DNA of 64,000 nt from Streptomyces sp. NBC_00250. GTDB taxonomy: Bacteria > Actinomycetota > Actinomycetes > Streptomycetales > Streptomycetaceae. Positions 10,719 to 21,833 of the stretch are shown one piece after another. The position numbers and the translations under genes are program-made. Every line of letters starts with the position of its first letter. The stretch's first letter is position 1. Location of the stretch: the NCBI RefSeq assembly GCF_036192275.1, contig NZ_CP108088.1, positions 3,845,501 through 3,909,500 of the forward strand, read 5' to 3'. A model generated the notes under the pieces. That model made no database searches. It was given only the letters and a program-made list of their open reading frames with translations, and had not been told where the DNA came from.

Positions 10719-12698
10719 GTGACCACAGCACCCCGTCGGCGGGCGGTTCTCGCCGCCGCCCTCGCCGTCACCTCGGCCGTCGCCGGGTGTTCCGTGCCCG
10801 AGCCGCGCAGGACCGCCCCGACCGTCGACCCCGCGCCCGGCAAGCCGATCGCCTCCGCGCGGACCCGGCGGGCGCTGCTCCTGCAGGTCGCCGCGCACCC
10901 GGACGACGACCTGTACTTCATGAACCCCGACACCCAGCGCCTCCTCGACGCCGGGGTCCCGCTCGTCTCCGTGTACGTGACCGCCGGCGAGCACACCGGC
11001 CGGAACCGGATCAAGGGGATGCCGGACACTCCCCCGGACCGCGCCGCCTACTCCTCGTCGCGCCACCAGGGCCTGCGCCAGTCGTACGCGGCGGCGCTCG
11101 GCCTGCCGATGTTCACGCCCTGGCGGCGGGAGGTGCTCACGCTCCCCGACGGCCGGCGGGCGGAGACGGACACGCTCACGCACGGTGGACGCCGCATAGA
11201 GCTGGTCTTCCTCAACCTGCCCATGCACACCAACCGGCGCTACATGGCCCTGCCCGCGCTCTGGCACGACCGTGCCCTGGAGCTGCGGACCCATCTGTCG
11301 ACCGGTTCGCCCGTCACCCGCTCGGACACCTACGACTACGACCAGCTGGTCGGCGTCCTCGTCGGGCTGCTCCGCCGCTACCGGCCCACGGTGGTGCACA
11401 CCCTCGACCCGGATCCGGACGTCCAGACCGGCGACGAGGCCACCCGCAGGCGGGACTCCGAGCAGCCCGGCTACTCGGACCACGGGGACCACACGGCGGT
11501 CGCCTCCTTCACCTGGGCGGCGCTGAGCCGCTGGGTCTCGGACGCGGTCCGGGACGGCAACCCGATACCGGCGTTCACGACGACCGCCTTCCGCGGCTAC
11601 TACAACCGCCACTGGCCCAAGAACCTCCCCCCGCAGGTGCTCGAGGAGAAGGCCGCGCGCCTCGTCCCGTACGGCGGGGACCCCTCCTGGGAGTGCGGAA
11701 ACCCCTCGGGCTGCGGCGACTACGGCGTCGGCGGCGACCGGCCGCTCACCAACCGCAAGGGCTGGGTCCGCTCCACCCACCACCGCTGGCCGTCCGCGGG
11801 CCCGGCGCTCGCCGAGGAGCCGGACGGCCGCCTCACCGCGTACGGCGTGCTGGGTCTGCGCGCCGTCCGCTGGCGGGAGACCGCACCCGGCGTCTGGAGC
11901 GAGCCGGTGGACCTCGGCGGCGGGCCGCTCGCACCCGCGCTCGGCTCGGCGGTGCTCGGCGACGGCCGGGTGCTGCTCTTCGGGGTGCGGTTCGCCGCGA
12001 TCGACGGACACGGCGGGTCGAACCGGCGCGAGCTGGTGCTCCTGGAGCAGCGCTCCCCCGGCGGCCCGTTCCTGGCCTGGCGCGGGCTCGGCAATCCGGA
12101 GCGCGGCGACGACCGCGGCCGCCGGGTCGGCGCCCCGGTGGCGGTCACGGCCCCCGACGGCCGGGTCCATCTCTTCGTACGGAACGCCGACAAGGGCGTC
12201 TCCACCCTGGTGCGGTCGGCGGACGGGTCCTGGAGCCCGTGGCGGACGCTTCCCGGCACGGCGGAGGTCCAGGACGGTCTCGCCGTCTCGCTCGACGCGG
12301 CGGGCCGGGTGCACCTCCACGCGGCGGGGCGGGAGTCCGTACGCCACTGGGTGGACGGAGTGGAGCGGCCGGAGCCGCTGCCGCTGTCCGGGTCCACGGT
12401 GGCGGCGGCCGGAGGCGAGCTGTACTACCGGCGGCCGGCGAGCGGGGAACTCCTCGGCCCGACGGGCGACGCCGGTCTGGACGGTTACGGGGGTGTGGTC
12501 GCGGCGCGCTCAGCGGCGCTCGGGACCGTGCTCCTCGGCACGGACGCACGCGGCCGGGTGCGGATGCGGGCAGGTGGCCGACTGCGCACCCGTACGGCGG
12601 GTCCGTCGGCGGTGTCGGCCGCGCTGCACCTGGGGACGGGCCGGGCGACCGTGGTGGGTCTGGGCGCGGACGGCCACCCCTGGAGCTGGCGGCCGTAG
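10719..12698 (+). CDS. Secreted PIG-L family deacetylase lipoprotein with C-terminal propeller-like region
   Basis: A 659-residue protein starting at a GTG with AGGGGACGG upstream. The N-terminus is an arginine-rich signal peptide ([20 protein letters not shown]) ending in a VAGC lipobox, so it is probably lipidated and may use Tat. The PIG-L/LmbE domain (about residues 45-300) has the zinc motif [14 protein letters not shown], and HGDHTAV-like histidines follow ([10 protein letters not shown]). This family deacetylates N-acetylglucosamine-type groups on sugars or glycolipids. Residues about 350-655 contain repeated Trp/Gly-rich blades ([20 protein letters not shown] and similar) that resemble a beta-propeller used to bind carbohydrate. 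The substrate is unknown; cell-wall or extracellular glycan is a reasonable inference. It ends at a shared terminator facing tuf. Confidence 0.88.
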   Translation: MTTAPRRRAVLAAALAVTSAVAGCSVPEPRRTAPTVDPAPGKPIASARTRRALLLQVAAHPDDDLYFMNPDTQRLLDAGVPLVSVYVTAGEHTGRNRIKGMPDTPPDRAAYSSSRHQGLRQSYAAALGLPMFTPWRREVLTLPDGRRAETDTLTHGGRRIELVFLNLPMHTNRRYMALPALWHDRALELRTHLSTGSPVTRSDTYDYDQLVGVLVGLLRRYRPTVVHTLDPDPDVQTGDEATRRRDSEQPGYSDHGDHTAVASFTWAALSRWVSDAVRDGNPIPAFTTTAFRGYYNRHWPKNLPPQVLEEKAARLVPYGGDPSWECGNPSGCGDYGVGGDRPLTNRKGWVRSTHHRWPSAGPALAEEPDGRLTAYGVLGLRAVRWRETAPGVWSEPVDLGGGPLAPALGSAVLGDGRVLLFGVRFAAIDGHGGSNRRELVLLEQRSPGGPFLAWRGLGNPERGDDRGRRVGAPVAVTAPDGRVHLFVRNADKGVSTLVRSADGSWSPWRTLPGTAEVQDGLAVSLDAAGRVHLHAAGRESVRHWVDGVERPEPLPLSGSTVAAAGGELYYRRPASGELLGPTGDAGLDGYGGVVAARSAALGTVLLGTDARGRVRMRAGGRLRTRTAGPSAVSAALHLGTGRATVVGLGADGHPWSWRP

Positions 12699-12714
12699 GG
12701 GTCGGGAACGCGAG

Positions 12715-12744
12715 AAGGCCCCGCACCTTTCGGTGCGGGGCCTT
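12715..12744. terminator. Bidirectional terminator between the PIG-L gene and tuf
   Basis: A perfect 13-bp GC-rich stem (12715-12727 with 12732-12744) with a TTTC loop lies between two convergent genes. It ends in AA/TT on both sides, so it can work for both the PIG-L message and the str operon. Confidence 0.85.
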
Positions 12745-12792
12745 CCCTTCACTGCTCAGCAGCTCGCTGGAGCTACCAGGTCAGATCGCCGA

Positions 12793-13986
<1,194 letters not shown>

Positions 13987-14136
13987 TGAATCCTCCTGCG
14001 GAGTGGTTCTGTACGCCTTGCTCATCGGCGCCAGGTGATCTTTGCTGGGATGCCATCCGCCGGGGCCCGATCCCTCGGGTTTCGGGGGCTGAGCCCCGGC
14101 GACTGGTGTCAAGCCTAAAGCGTGAACTCGGAAGAG

Positions 14137-16266
<2,130 letters not shown>

Positions 16267-16305
16267 ATCGGCTCAGTCTTCTCTCGGTCTCGATGTGGGT
16301 TGCGA

Positions 16306-16776
16306 CTACCAGCGGTAGTGCGCGAAGGCCTTGTTGGACTCGGCCATCTTGTGCGTGTCCTCACGCTTCTTGACGGCCGCACCGAGGCCGTTCGAGGCGT
16401 CGAGGAGCTCGTTCATGAGGCGCTCGGTCATGGTCTTCTCGCGACGGGCGCGGGAGTAACCGACGAGCCAGCGGAGGGCCAGCGTGGACGCGCGGCCCGG
16501 CTTGACCTCGATCGGCACCTGGTAGGTGGCGCCACCGACACGGCGGGACTTGACCTCGAGGGCCGGCTTGACGTTCTCGAGAGCGCGCTTCAGCGTGATG
16601 ACCGGGTCCTGGCCGGTCTTCTCGCGAAGACCCTCCATGGCGCCGTACACGATGCGCTCGGCGGTGGAACGCTTGCCGTCCAGCAGGATCTTGTTGATCA
16701 GCGAGGTGACAAGAGGAGAGCTGTAGACCGGGTCGATGATGACCGGGCGCTTCGGGGCGGGGCCCTTACGAGGCAT
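16306..16776 (-). CDS. rpsG: 30S ribosomal protein S7
   Basis: A 156-residue S7 protein ([20 protein letters not shown]), the primary organiser of the small-subunit head. In E. coli it is the autoregulator of the str operon. The family end [20 protein letters not shown] is intact. It starts 2 bases after the rpsL stop. Confidence 0.98.
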   Translation of the reverse strand: MPRKGPAPKRPVIIDPVYSSPLVTSLINKILLDGKRSTAERIVYGAMEGLREKTGQDPVITLKRALENVKPALEVKSRRVGGATYQVPIEVKPGRASTLALRWLVGYSRARREKTMTERLMNELLDASNGLGAAVKKREDTHKMAESNKAFAHYRW

Positions 16777-16778
16777 TC

Positions 16779-17150
16779 TTACTTCTCCTTCTTGGCGCCG
16801 TAGCGGCTGCGAGCCTGCTTACGGTTCTTGACGCCCTGCGTGTCGAGGGAACCGCGGATGATCTTGTAACGAACACCCGGCAGGTCCTTCACACGGCCAC
16901 CACGCACGAGCACGATGGAGTGCTCCTGCAGGTTGTGACCCTCACCCGGGATGTAGGCCGTGACCTCGATGCCGGAGGTCAGACGCACACGCGCGACCTT
17001 ACGGAGCGCCGAGTTCGGCTTCTTCGGGGTGGTCGTGAACACACGCGTGCAGACGCCGCGGCGCTGAGGGGAACCCTCGAGTGCGGGCGTCTTGTTCTTC
17101 TCGACCTTGTCCTGCCGGCCCTTCCGGACCAGCTGCTGGATCGTAGGCAC
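16779..17150 (-). CDS. rpsL: 30S ribosomal protein S12
   Basis: A 123-residue S12 protein, which monitors decoding. The GTG start at 17150 has GGAG about 5 bases upstream. Residues Lys43 (in [11 protein letters not shown]) and Lys88 (in [13 protein letters not shown]) are the wild-type, streptomycin-sensitive forms. It is the first gene of the str operon, with promoter and leader at 17151-17372. Confidence 0.98.
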   Translation of the reverse strand: MPTIQQLVRKGRQDKVEKNKTPALEGSPQRRGVCTRVFTTTPKKPNSALRKVARVRLTSGIEVTAYIPGEGHNLQEHSIVLVRGGRVKDLPGVRYKIIRGSLDTQGVKNRKQARSRYGAKKEK

Positions 17151-17200
17151 TACTTCTCCGGTTTCTGTGTGCCGTCGGTGAAACTAACCTGGAACATTCG

Positions 17201-17225
17201 CCGACCCACGCGGTCGGGTGTGTCG
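17201..17225 (-). promoter_or_regulatory. str operon leader element with CCGACC/GGTCGG stem
   Basis: This 25-base element, about 50 bases before the rpsL start, is repeated with one substitution at 8532-8556 in the S10 operon leader. It can form a 6-bp CCGACC/GGTCGG hairpin. Its presence in the leaders of two separate ribosomal operons suggests a shared post-transcriptional or protein-binding control site. The mechanism is inferred only. Confidence 0.55.
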
Positions 17226-17343
17226 AATCTCGCGGACCCCTCCACCAGAGTGGAAAGGCGCGGATCACGGTGGCCGATATATGACTCGCCTTGCGGTTGA
17301 GGACACGCACGCGAGCCCAGGCACACCCCAGGCACAAGGCTTG

Positions 17344-17372
17344 AGCGTACCTATCGCATGGACTCCGGTCAA
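17344..17372 (-). promoter_or_regulatory. str operon promoter candidate
   Basis: Reading the minus strand, TTGACC (17372-17367) and TACGCT (17349-17344) are separated by exactly 17 bases, close to the Streptomyces vegetative consensus TTGACR-N16-18-TAGRRT. It lies about 190 bases before rpsL, leaving a leader that contains the shared hairpin element. Confidence 0.6.
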
Positions 17373-17444
17373 AACAAATGCCCACGCGCACGTGGTCCCG
17401 GCCGAGGAAGGCCGGGACCAGGCAAGATCATGCGGGGACCGGGG

Positions 17445-17894
17445 TCAGTCCCGGGCGGTGCGGCGCGGTTCCGGGGCCTCGGCGGGCCCCTCGGCCTCCG
17501 TGTCGGGCTCCAGGAACTGGTTCACGACCTTGACGAAGACGCCCATGCGCTCGTCGGGCACCCCCAGCCAGCGGGCGAAGTCCTCCATGGAGGGCTGCCA
17601 ATCGCTCGGGGGCAGCAGATCCGCCGCCATCGGGAGCTCCTCGGGCGACACGCGGCCGGACCGGATCAGCATGTCGCGGACCGAGACGCCCAGCAGCGGG
17701 GCGATCCTGCGCATGGTCTCCAGGTCGGGCATGCTCTGCCGCTGCAGCAGCCGCGTCACGGCGGCCCGGTGCACCCCGGCCTCGTCCGCGATCCGGGACT
17801 TGCCACCGCCACGCGGGCTGTCGATGTCGTAGCCGCGCTGTCGCATCAGGCCTTCGACCCAGCCTGCGAACTCGTCCAGCCCACGAGTGGTCAT
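17445..17894 (-). CDS. XRE-family DNA-binding regulator at the edge of the tail island
   Basis: A 149-residue cytoplasmic protein. Residues about 30-70 form a Cro/C1-type helix-turn-helix (SRIADEAGVHRAAVTRLLQR, then PDLETMRRIAPLLGVSVRDM). The C-terminal half (SWQPSMEDFARWLGVPDERM-like) has no recognised domain and may dimerise or sense a signal. It diverges from a WhiB-like gene across a control region rich in TTGCG palindromes, one lying next to its own -10 hexamer. The inference is that it represses itself and the tailocin island. A short ACATG-proximal GAGGAG site (about 17899-17906) supports the start. Confidence 0.8.
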   Translation of the reverse strand: MTTRGLDEFAGWVEGLMRQRGYDIDSPRGGGKSRIADEAGVHRAAVTRLLQRQSMPDLETMRRIAPLLGVSVRDMLIRSGRVSPEELPMAADLLPPSDWQPSMEDFARWLGVPDERMGVFVKVVNQFLEPDTEAEGPAEAPEPRRTARD

Positions 17895-17928
17895 GTACAG
17901 CTCCTCACTCCACTCCTCCAGGCGCTCA

Positions 17929-18050
17929 ACTCTAGCGTGCTTGCGCGCAAGGAATTACCTGGTTTCGGGTACGCAACGTGTCGAATCGGTGAAGGTGACC
18001 CCGGAGGTGCCACACATTTTTGTTGCGCGCCCGCACGCAACATGTAAGTC
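17929..18050. promoter_or_regulatory. Divergent control region with TTGCG palindromes
   Basis: For the XRE gene, TAGAGT (17934-17929, minus) is a good -10, and directly upstream lies the perfect 12-bp palindrome CTTGCGCGCAAG (17940-17951). A half-site CGCAAC is at 17972-17977. Towards the WhiB-like gene, the inverted repeat TGTTGCG-N8-CGCAACA (18021-18042) contains TTGCGC, 16-17 bases before TAAGTC/AAGTCT (18045-18051), a possible -35/-10 pair. The same palindrome type recurs at 20429-20445 in front of the tail structural genes. These are candidate operators for the XRE protein. Confidence 0.5.
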
Positions 18051-18130
18051 TGGCTCGCCGCCGCACTCGTCGGCCCCCTGAGCCCCAACGGCCCCATCGG
18101 CCCCATGGGAGTCCCCGGGAGCCCCGGACC

Positions 18131-18430
18131 GTGGAGAACCTCTTGTTCCAGCCCGACCCCACCCCCTGGCAGGCCGCCGCCGCGTGTGCCGGCCTCTCCC
18201 CGTCCGTCGTCTTCGCCCGCCGCGCCAAGGAGGCGGCCCCGGCGCTGCGCGCCTGTGCCGACTGCCCCGTCCGCCGCGAGTGCGAGACGGCGGTGGCCCC
18301 CGCCGAGAGCTACTTCGACGGCGTGTGCGCGGGCCGCCTGTACCGCAACGGGCGGCCGGCGGACCCGGCGCGCGTCGCGAAGGCGGTCGCCCTCACCCCG
18401 ACGCTCGCCTGGAGCGGCCGCCGTGGCTGA
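18131..18430 (+). CDS. WhiB-like iron-sulfur regulator
   Basis: A 99-residue protein starting at a GTG (reads MENLLFQPDPTPWQAAAACA). It has the four-cysteine WhiB pattern: C19, then C42-x2-C45-x5-C51 (RACADCPVRREC), expected to hold a [4Fe-4S] cluster. The next segment is FDGVCAGRLYRNGR in place of the canonical G[IV]WGG turn, followed by a basic C-terminus for DNA or sigma-factor contact. Such small Wbl proteins occur in actinophages as well as in Streptomyces. It overlaps the next gene by 8 bases, so the pair is co-translated. Its likely role is regulating the tail island. Confidence 0.78.
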   Translation: MENLLFQPDPTPWQAAAACAGLSPSVVFARRAKEAAPALRACADCPVRRECETAVAPAESYFDGVCAGRLYRNGRPADPARVAKAVALTPTLAWSGRRG

Positions 18431-19202
18431 CCGCACGCCCCCCACCGCATCCGTCGAGCCGGTGCTGCGTGACATCGCGCTCTGGACCGCTTCCCTCGTA
18501 CGCCAGTTCCCCGAGCTCGCCGAAGAGCTCGCGCCCGGCCGCCGCGGCCCCGCCGGGAGCGCCCCGGCCCCCTCCCCCGCCGGCCGCGACGAGCAGATCC
18601 GCGAGGAGCGCCGTGAGGCGCTGCTCCTCCAGCAGCGGCACGGGCTCGCCGTCCCCGGCCATGGCGCCGCCCCCATCCGGCTGCACGTCTCCGACGCCAT
18701 CCGCGACATCACCGACGGGGTGGTGGAGCTGGAGGAGGCCGTGTGCGCCCGGCTCGCGCTCCCCCGGCCGCCCCGCGCAGGGGTCATCGACCGGCTCCGG
18801 CGGGTGGTGGGACTGCTCGACGCGATCGCCGCCGACCCGGACCTGGCCCGGCACGTGCGGGACGAGATCCGCCGGATGGCCCGGCGCTGCGCCCGGACGC
18901 TCGGCGACTCGGAGACGGTGGTCCGGGTGTCGGGCCGCTGCCCCTGGTGCGATTCGGTGTCGCTGCGGGCCTTCCCCGACCGGCGCGCCGTGCTCTGTGT
19001 GAACCCGGCCTGTGTGTGCACGGACGAGGTGTGCGGCTGTCAGGACGACCCGGCCTACCGGCACCTGTGGCCGGAGCGGGAGTGGGAGGAGCTCGCGGCG
19101 GCCTCCGGAGCCCTTGCCGAGGAGATCGAGGCGGCGATGGACACGACGACGAGCACGATCGCGGACCCCACGACGAACGACACGGAGGAGACCTCGTGCT
19201 GA
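18423..19202 (+). CDS. Zinc-ribbon protein of unknown function
   Basis: A 259-residue protein (GTG start at 18423, overlapping the WhiB-like stop). The N-terminal two-thirds are helical and Arg/Glu-rich (EQIREERREALLLQQRHGLA; ADPDLARHVRDEIRRMARRC). Residues about 180-220 contain a cysteine cluster, RCPWCDS followed by LCVNPACVCTDEVCGCQ, which looks like a zinc ribbon. This architecture is seen in actinophage and island genes without assigned function. Its position between two small regulators suggests a regulatory or scaffold role. Confidence 0.6.
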   Translation: MADRTPPTASVEPVLRDIALWTASLVRQFPELAEELAPGRRGPAGSAPAPSPAGRDEQIREERREALLLQQRHGLAVPGHGAAPIRLHVSDAIRDITDGVVELEEAVCARLALPRPPRAGVIDRLRRVVGLLDAIAADPDLARHVRDEIRRMARRCARTLGDSETVVRVSGRCPWCDSVSLRAFPDRRAVLCVNPACVCTDEVCGCQDDPAYRHLWPEREWEELAAASGALAEEIEAAMDTTTSTIADPTTNDTEETSC

Positions 19203-19399
19203 GCTCGCCCGCCCTGCCGGCCCTGATTCCGGGACCGCTCGCCGCCGAGGAGGCGGGCGTCGCCCCCGCGACCATCCGCAAGTGGGTCCAGCTCGGTCAT
19301 CTGCGGGCCGCCGGCAAGGCGGGCCGGGCGCAGCTCTTCCGCCTGGAGGACGTCTTCGCCGCCGAGCGTGTCGCCCGCCGCCGTCCCCGTACCGCCTGA
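19196..19399 (+). CDS. Small helix-turn-helix protein (MerR/excisionase-like)
   Basis: A 67-residue protein with a GTG start at 19196, well supported by GGAGGAG 5 bases upstream. The segment EEAGVAPATIRKWVQLGHLR followed by KAGRAQLFRLEDVFAAE is the usual winged-helix of MerR/excisionase-type proteins: turn, recognition helix, then a strand-and-Arg wing. It overlaps the preceding gene by 7 bases and ends just before a terminator. No integrase is present, so a directionality role is unlikely; it is more probably a small regulator of the island. Confidence 0.7.
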   Translation: MLSSPALPALIPGPLAAEEAGVAPATIRKWVQLGHLRAAGKAGRAQLFRLEDVFAAERVARRRPRTA

Positions 19400-19415
19400 C
19401 TTCCCCCCGTACGAG

Positions 19416-19450
19416 AAGCGCCCCCCGTCCAGGAAGGACGGGGGGCGCTT
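19416..19450. terminator. Bidirectional terminator after the regulatory trio
   Basis: A perfect 15-bp stem (19416-19430 with 19436-19450) with a 5-base loop, followed by TT(C)T on the plus strand and AA-rich sequence on the other side. It separates the regulatory genes from the convergent ATP-grasp gene. Confidence 0.85.
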
Positions 19451-19452
19451 TC

Positions 19453-20277
19453 TCATGCCCTCAGGAATCGGTCGAGGGAGGCCGTGAGAACGGCGACGAA
19501 GCGGTCGCGGGTCTCCTCGGGGACGCGGTCCAGGGAGAGATAGGGGTTGAGGTCCTCCAGTTCGACGAGGAGCAGCTCGCCGCCGGGGGCACGGCAGGCG
19601 TCCACGCGCTGGATGCCGTGGTCGAGGGTGTTCCAGTCGATGAAGCGGCGGGCGAAGGCGAGGTCGTCCTCGGTGGGCTCGTACGGCTCCAGGACCCAGC
19701 GGCGTTCGGGGTCGGGGGCGTGGAGGGCGTACTGGAAGAGGTCGTCGACGAAGTAGAAGGAGACCTCGTACCGGAAGTCGATGCGCGGCTGGACGAGGAG
19801 GCCGTCGTACGCGAGGCCGGCGAGTTCCTCGTACGCCAGGAAGCGCAGGCCTATCGAGTCGGCCCCGGCCTTGGGCTTGACCGCGTACGCGGTGGCGGCG
19901 GGCAGCCGGTGGAGGTCCTCGGGCCGGTCGACGGTGGGGATGACGGGGTATCCGGCGGTGGTCAGGTCGAGCAGGTACTGCTTGCCGGCCATGTCGCCGC
20001 GGCCGTGGAGCGGGTTGTAGACGCGGGTGCCCTCGGCCAGGGCGCGCTCGCGGAAGGCGTCGTACTCCTTCTGGTAGCCGAGGACCGGGCCGCTGTTGCG
20101 GACGACGACGGCGTCGAAGCCGTCCATGAGCGCGGCGGCGTCGAGCGGATGACAGAGCGCCAGGTCGAAGGTCTCGCGCAGCCGGGCGGTGAGGTGGATG
20201 TCCTCGTCGCAGTAGCGCCGTCCACGGGCCGGGTAGGCGAGGTCGGTGACGTACAGAAGGCTGGGGCGGGCGGGCAC
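19453..20277 (-). CDS. ATP-grasp-like protein inside the tail island
   Basis: A 274-residue protein. The GTG start at 20277 has GAGGAG 7 bases upstream; longer in-frame readings run through a repeat. Features of an ATP-grasp ligase are a central AVKPKAGADSIGLRFL segment (nucleotide-binding Lys and Gly loop), FRYEVSFYFVDDLFQYAL, and the C-terminal ELEDLNPYLSL, resembling the Glu-x-Asn metal-binding end of the fold. The N-terminus LLYVTDLAYPARGRRYCDED resembles the substrate domain. Such enzymes join a carboxylate to an amine or peptide. It is transcribed against the tail genes, so it could modify a tail component, act in immunity, or be unrelated cargo. Confidence 0.6.
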   Translation of the reverse strand: MPARPSLLYVTDLAYPARGRRYCDEDIHLTARLRETFDLALCHPLDAAALMDGFDAVVVRNSGPVLGYQKEYDAFRERALAEGTRVYNPLHGRGDMAGKQYLLDLTTAGYPVIPTVDRPEDLHRLPAATAYAVKPKAGADSIGLRFLAYEELAGLAYDGLLVQPRIDFRYEVSFYFVDDLFQYALHAPDPERRWVLEPYEPTEDDLAFARRFIDWNTLDHGIQRVDACRAPGGELLLVELEDLNPYLSLDRVPEETRDRFVAVLTASLDRFLRA

Positions 20278-20332
20278 GGGGCGGCTCCTCGGTCGGGTGG
20301 CCGCCAACCTATCCGGCGCCTGTCCGGGCCAC

Positions 20333-20380
20333 GCGCGGAAGGGCCCGCGCGGAAGGGCCCGCGCGGAGGGCCCGCGGAGG
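20333..20380. repeat. Short tandem repeat upstream of the ATP-grasp gene
   Basis: A 14-base unit GCGCGGAAGGGCCC occurs twice exactly (20333-20346 and 20347-20360) and a third time with a deletion. It lies between the divergent ATP-grasp gene and the tail promoter. It may be simple slippage in GC-rich sequence. Confidence 0.6.
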
Positions 20381-20429
20381 GGCGTACAGGGGATGTGCGC
20401 ACGGGGATCCGTCGACCGCACAGAACTAG

Positions 20430-20458
20430 TTGCGTGCGCGCACGCTCTCTGTCACAGT
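20430..20458 (+). promoter_or_regulatory. Candidate promoter and operator for the tail structural operon
   Basis: TTGCGT (20430-20435) and CACAGT (20453-20458) are 17 bases apart. The -35 overlaps the perfect 14-bp palindrome GCGTGCGCGCACGC (20432-20445), of the same TTGCG type as the sites at 17940-18042. This suggests a common repressor. A leader of about 140 bases would precede the first tail gene. Confidence 0.45.
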
Positions 20459-20602
20459 TGGTGCAGCGGCGGAGCTGCGCCCGAACAACGGGCGGCGGCT
20501 TCGCCGTTCGCCGTCCGGGCGCGCTGCCGCGCCCCGCCCCCTCCCGCCGGAGCGCCCCGGGCGGCACCCCGTCCCGCATCCCTCACCCGAGGAGAAACCG
20601 TC

Positions 20603-21013
20603 ATGACCACTCCCCCGAGTGCGTTCCCGGACGTCGAGAAGCTGGTCGTCGACGTCCTCAAGGCCGATCCGGCGCTCGCCGGCGCGACCATCGCGGTCAA
20701 CGCGCCGGCCGGCTTCGACGGCACCCAGCTCGCCGTCCTGGTGAACCGCCGCGGCGGCGCCTGGATCGGCGACCTGCACGTCGACATGCCACTGATCGAG
20801 TTCGAGGTGTACGGGCCGACCAAGAACGCCGCCCACGTCCTCGCCAACGGCGCCCGCCGGGCCCTGCTCGCCACCATCGGCAAGCAGATCGGCGCCAACA
20901 ACGTCGTCCACGACGTCGAGGAGCAGGACGGGCCGCGCTGGCTGCCCGACTACCTCTACCGGGGCGCCAACCGCTACCTGTGCGTCATCCGCCTCTCCCT
21001 GAGCGTGTTCTAG
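20603..21013 (+). CDS. Tail terminator / tail completion-like protein
   Basis: A 136-residue protein with GAGGAG upstream of its ATG. It starts FPDVEKLVVDVLKADPALAG and has an alpha/beta pattern like phage tail terminator (gpU-type) and DUF3168-like neck proteins that cap the tail tube. It is the first gene of the structural set, directly before the tube gene, which is where siphoviruses place the terminator. In a headless particle this protein would close the head-proximal end. Family assignment is by pattern and position rather than a strong motif. Confidence 0.62.
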   Translation: MTTPPSAFPDVEKLVVDVLKADPALAGATIAVNAPAGFDGTQLAVLVNRRGGAWIGDLHVDMPLIEFEVYGPTKNAAHVLANGARRALLATIGKQIGANNVVHDVEEQDGPRWLPDYLYRGANRYLCVIRLSLSVF

Positions 21014-21053
21014 CCGCTCGCCCCCGAGCGCCCCGCCGCTCGCCCCACAGACC

Positions 21054-21079
21054 AGGCCTCGCCGTCCGGCGGGGCCTTT
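21054..21079 (+). terminator. Hairpin between tail terminator and tail tube genes
   Basis: A GC-rich stem (21054-21063 with 21068-21077, one T-G pair) is followed by TTT. It could reduce read-through into or out of the flanking genes, or protect the 5' end of the tube message. Confidence 0.55.
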
Positions 21080-21136
21080 GCCGTACCCGGACAGAGCGTC
21101 CGGGGCGGTCAGCCTCTCACCAAGGAGAAACACACC

Positions 21137-21748
21137 ATGGCAGGAAACAACTCGGCCGAGATCCGCGTCGCCGGTACCGGCAAGCTCTACGTGGCCGACG
21201 CGGGCACCTCCGCCCCGGCCACGTTCGGCACCGACTCCGCTGCCGACTGGTCCGGCGCGGGCTGGAAGGACCTGGGCTTCACCTCCGGCGACGGCGTCAC
21301 CTTCTCCAAGAAGGACAAGCTGGAGCCCATCGACTCGTGGCAGTCGGTCTCCCCGATCCACTTCATCTACTCCAGCCGTGACCTCTCGCTGAAGTTCTCG
21401 CTGCTCCAGTTCAACGAGGACACGCTGCCGTTCTTCATGGGCGGCGACGCCGTCAAGGCGGAGCCGACCCCGGCCGTCGACACCTACCGCTACGAGATCG
21501 CCGAGCGCCCGTTCGCCGACGTGCGTGCCCTCGGCCTGGAGTTCACCGACGTCAAGGCCGGTGGCACGACCGCGGTCAAGTACCGCTTCATCATCCCGCG
21601 CGGCCAGGTCACGGCCACCGACGACATCAAGCTGGCCCGCAAGGCCGCGTCGCAGCTGGGCGTCACCTTCACCGCCATGTCGAAGGGCGACGGCAAGCCG
21701 CTGGCGACCTTCCTCATGAAGGACAGCCAGTACTCCGCGACCGTCTGA
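21137..21748 (+). CDS. Major tail tube protein
   Basis: A 203-residue protein with AAGGAG upstream. It starts MAGNNSAEIRVAGTGKLYVA and has the beta-rich core typical of siphovirus tail tube proteins: GWKDLGFTSGDGVTFSKKD, then FSLLQFNEDTLPFFMGGDAV, then RYEIAERPFADVRALGLEF. In the particle it would form stacked hexameric rings. A strong hairpin stands on each side (21054-21079 and 21760-21789), as expected for a gene needing higher expression than its neighbours. Confidence 0.85.
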   Translation: MAGNNSAEIRVAGTGKLYVADAGTSAPATFGTDSAADWSGAGWKDLGFTSGDGVTFSKKDKLEPIDSWQSVSPIHFIYSSRDLSLKFSLLQFNEDTLPFFMGGDAVKAEPTPAVDTYRYEIAERPFADVRALGLEFTDVKAGGTTAVKYRFIIPRGQVTATDDIKLARKAASQLGVTFTAMSKGDGKPLATFLMKDSQYSATV

Positions 21749-21759
21749 TCCCTTCTCCA

Positions 21760-21789
21760 GGGGCGGGACGGAGAGATCCGTCCCGCCCC
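21760..21789 (+). terminator. Hairpin after the tail tube gene
   Basis: A perfect 13-bp stem (21760-21772 with 21777-21789) with a GAGA loop, followed by C/T-rich sequence. Probably a partial terminator or mRNA stabiliser that sets the tube protein apart from the chaperones downstream. Confidence 0.7.
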
Positions 21790-21833
21790 GCCCCTCTCCT
21801 CTTCACTCACTCGAACAAGGAGTACGCATCACC

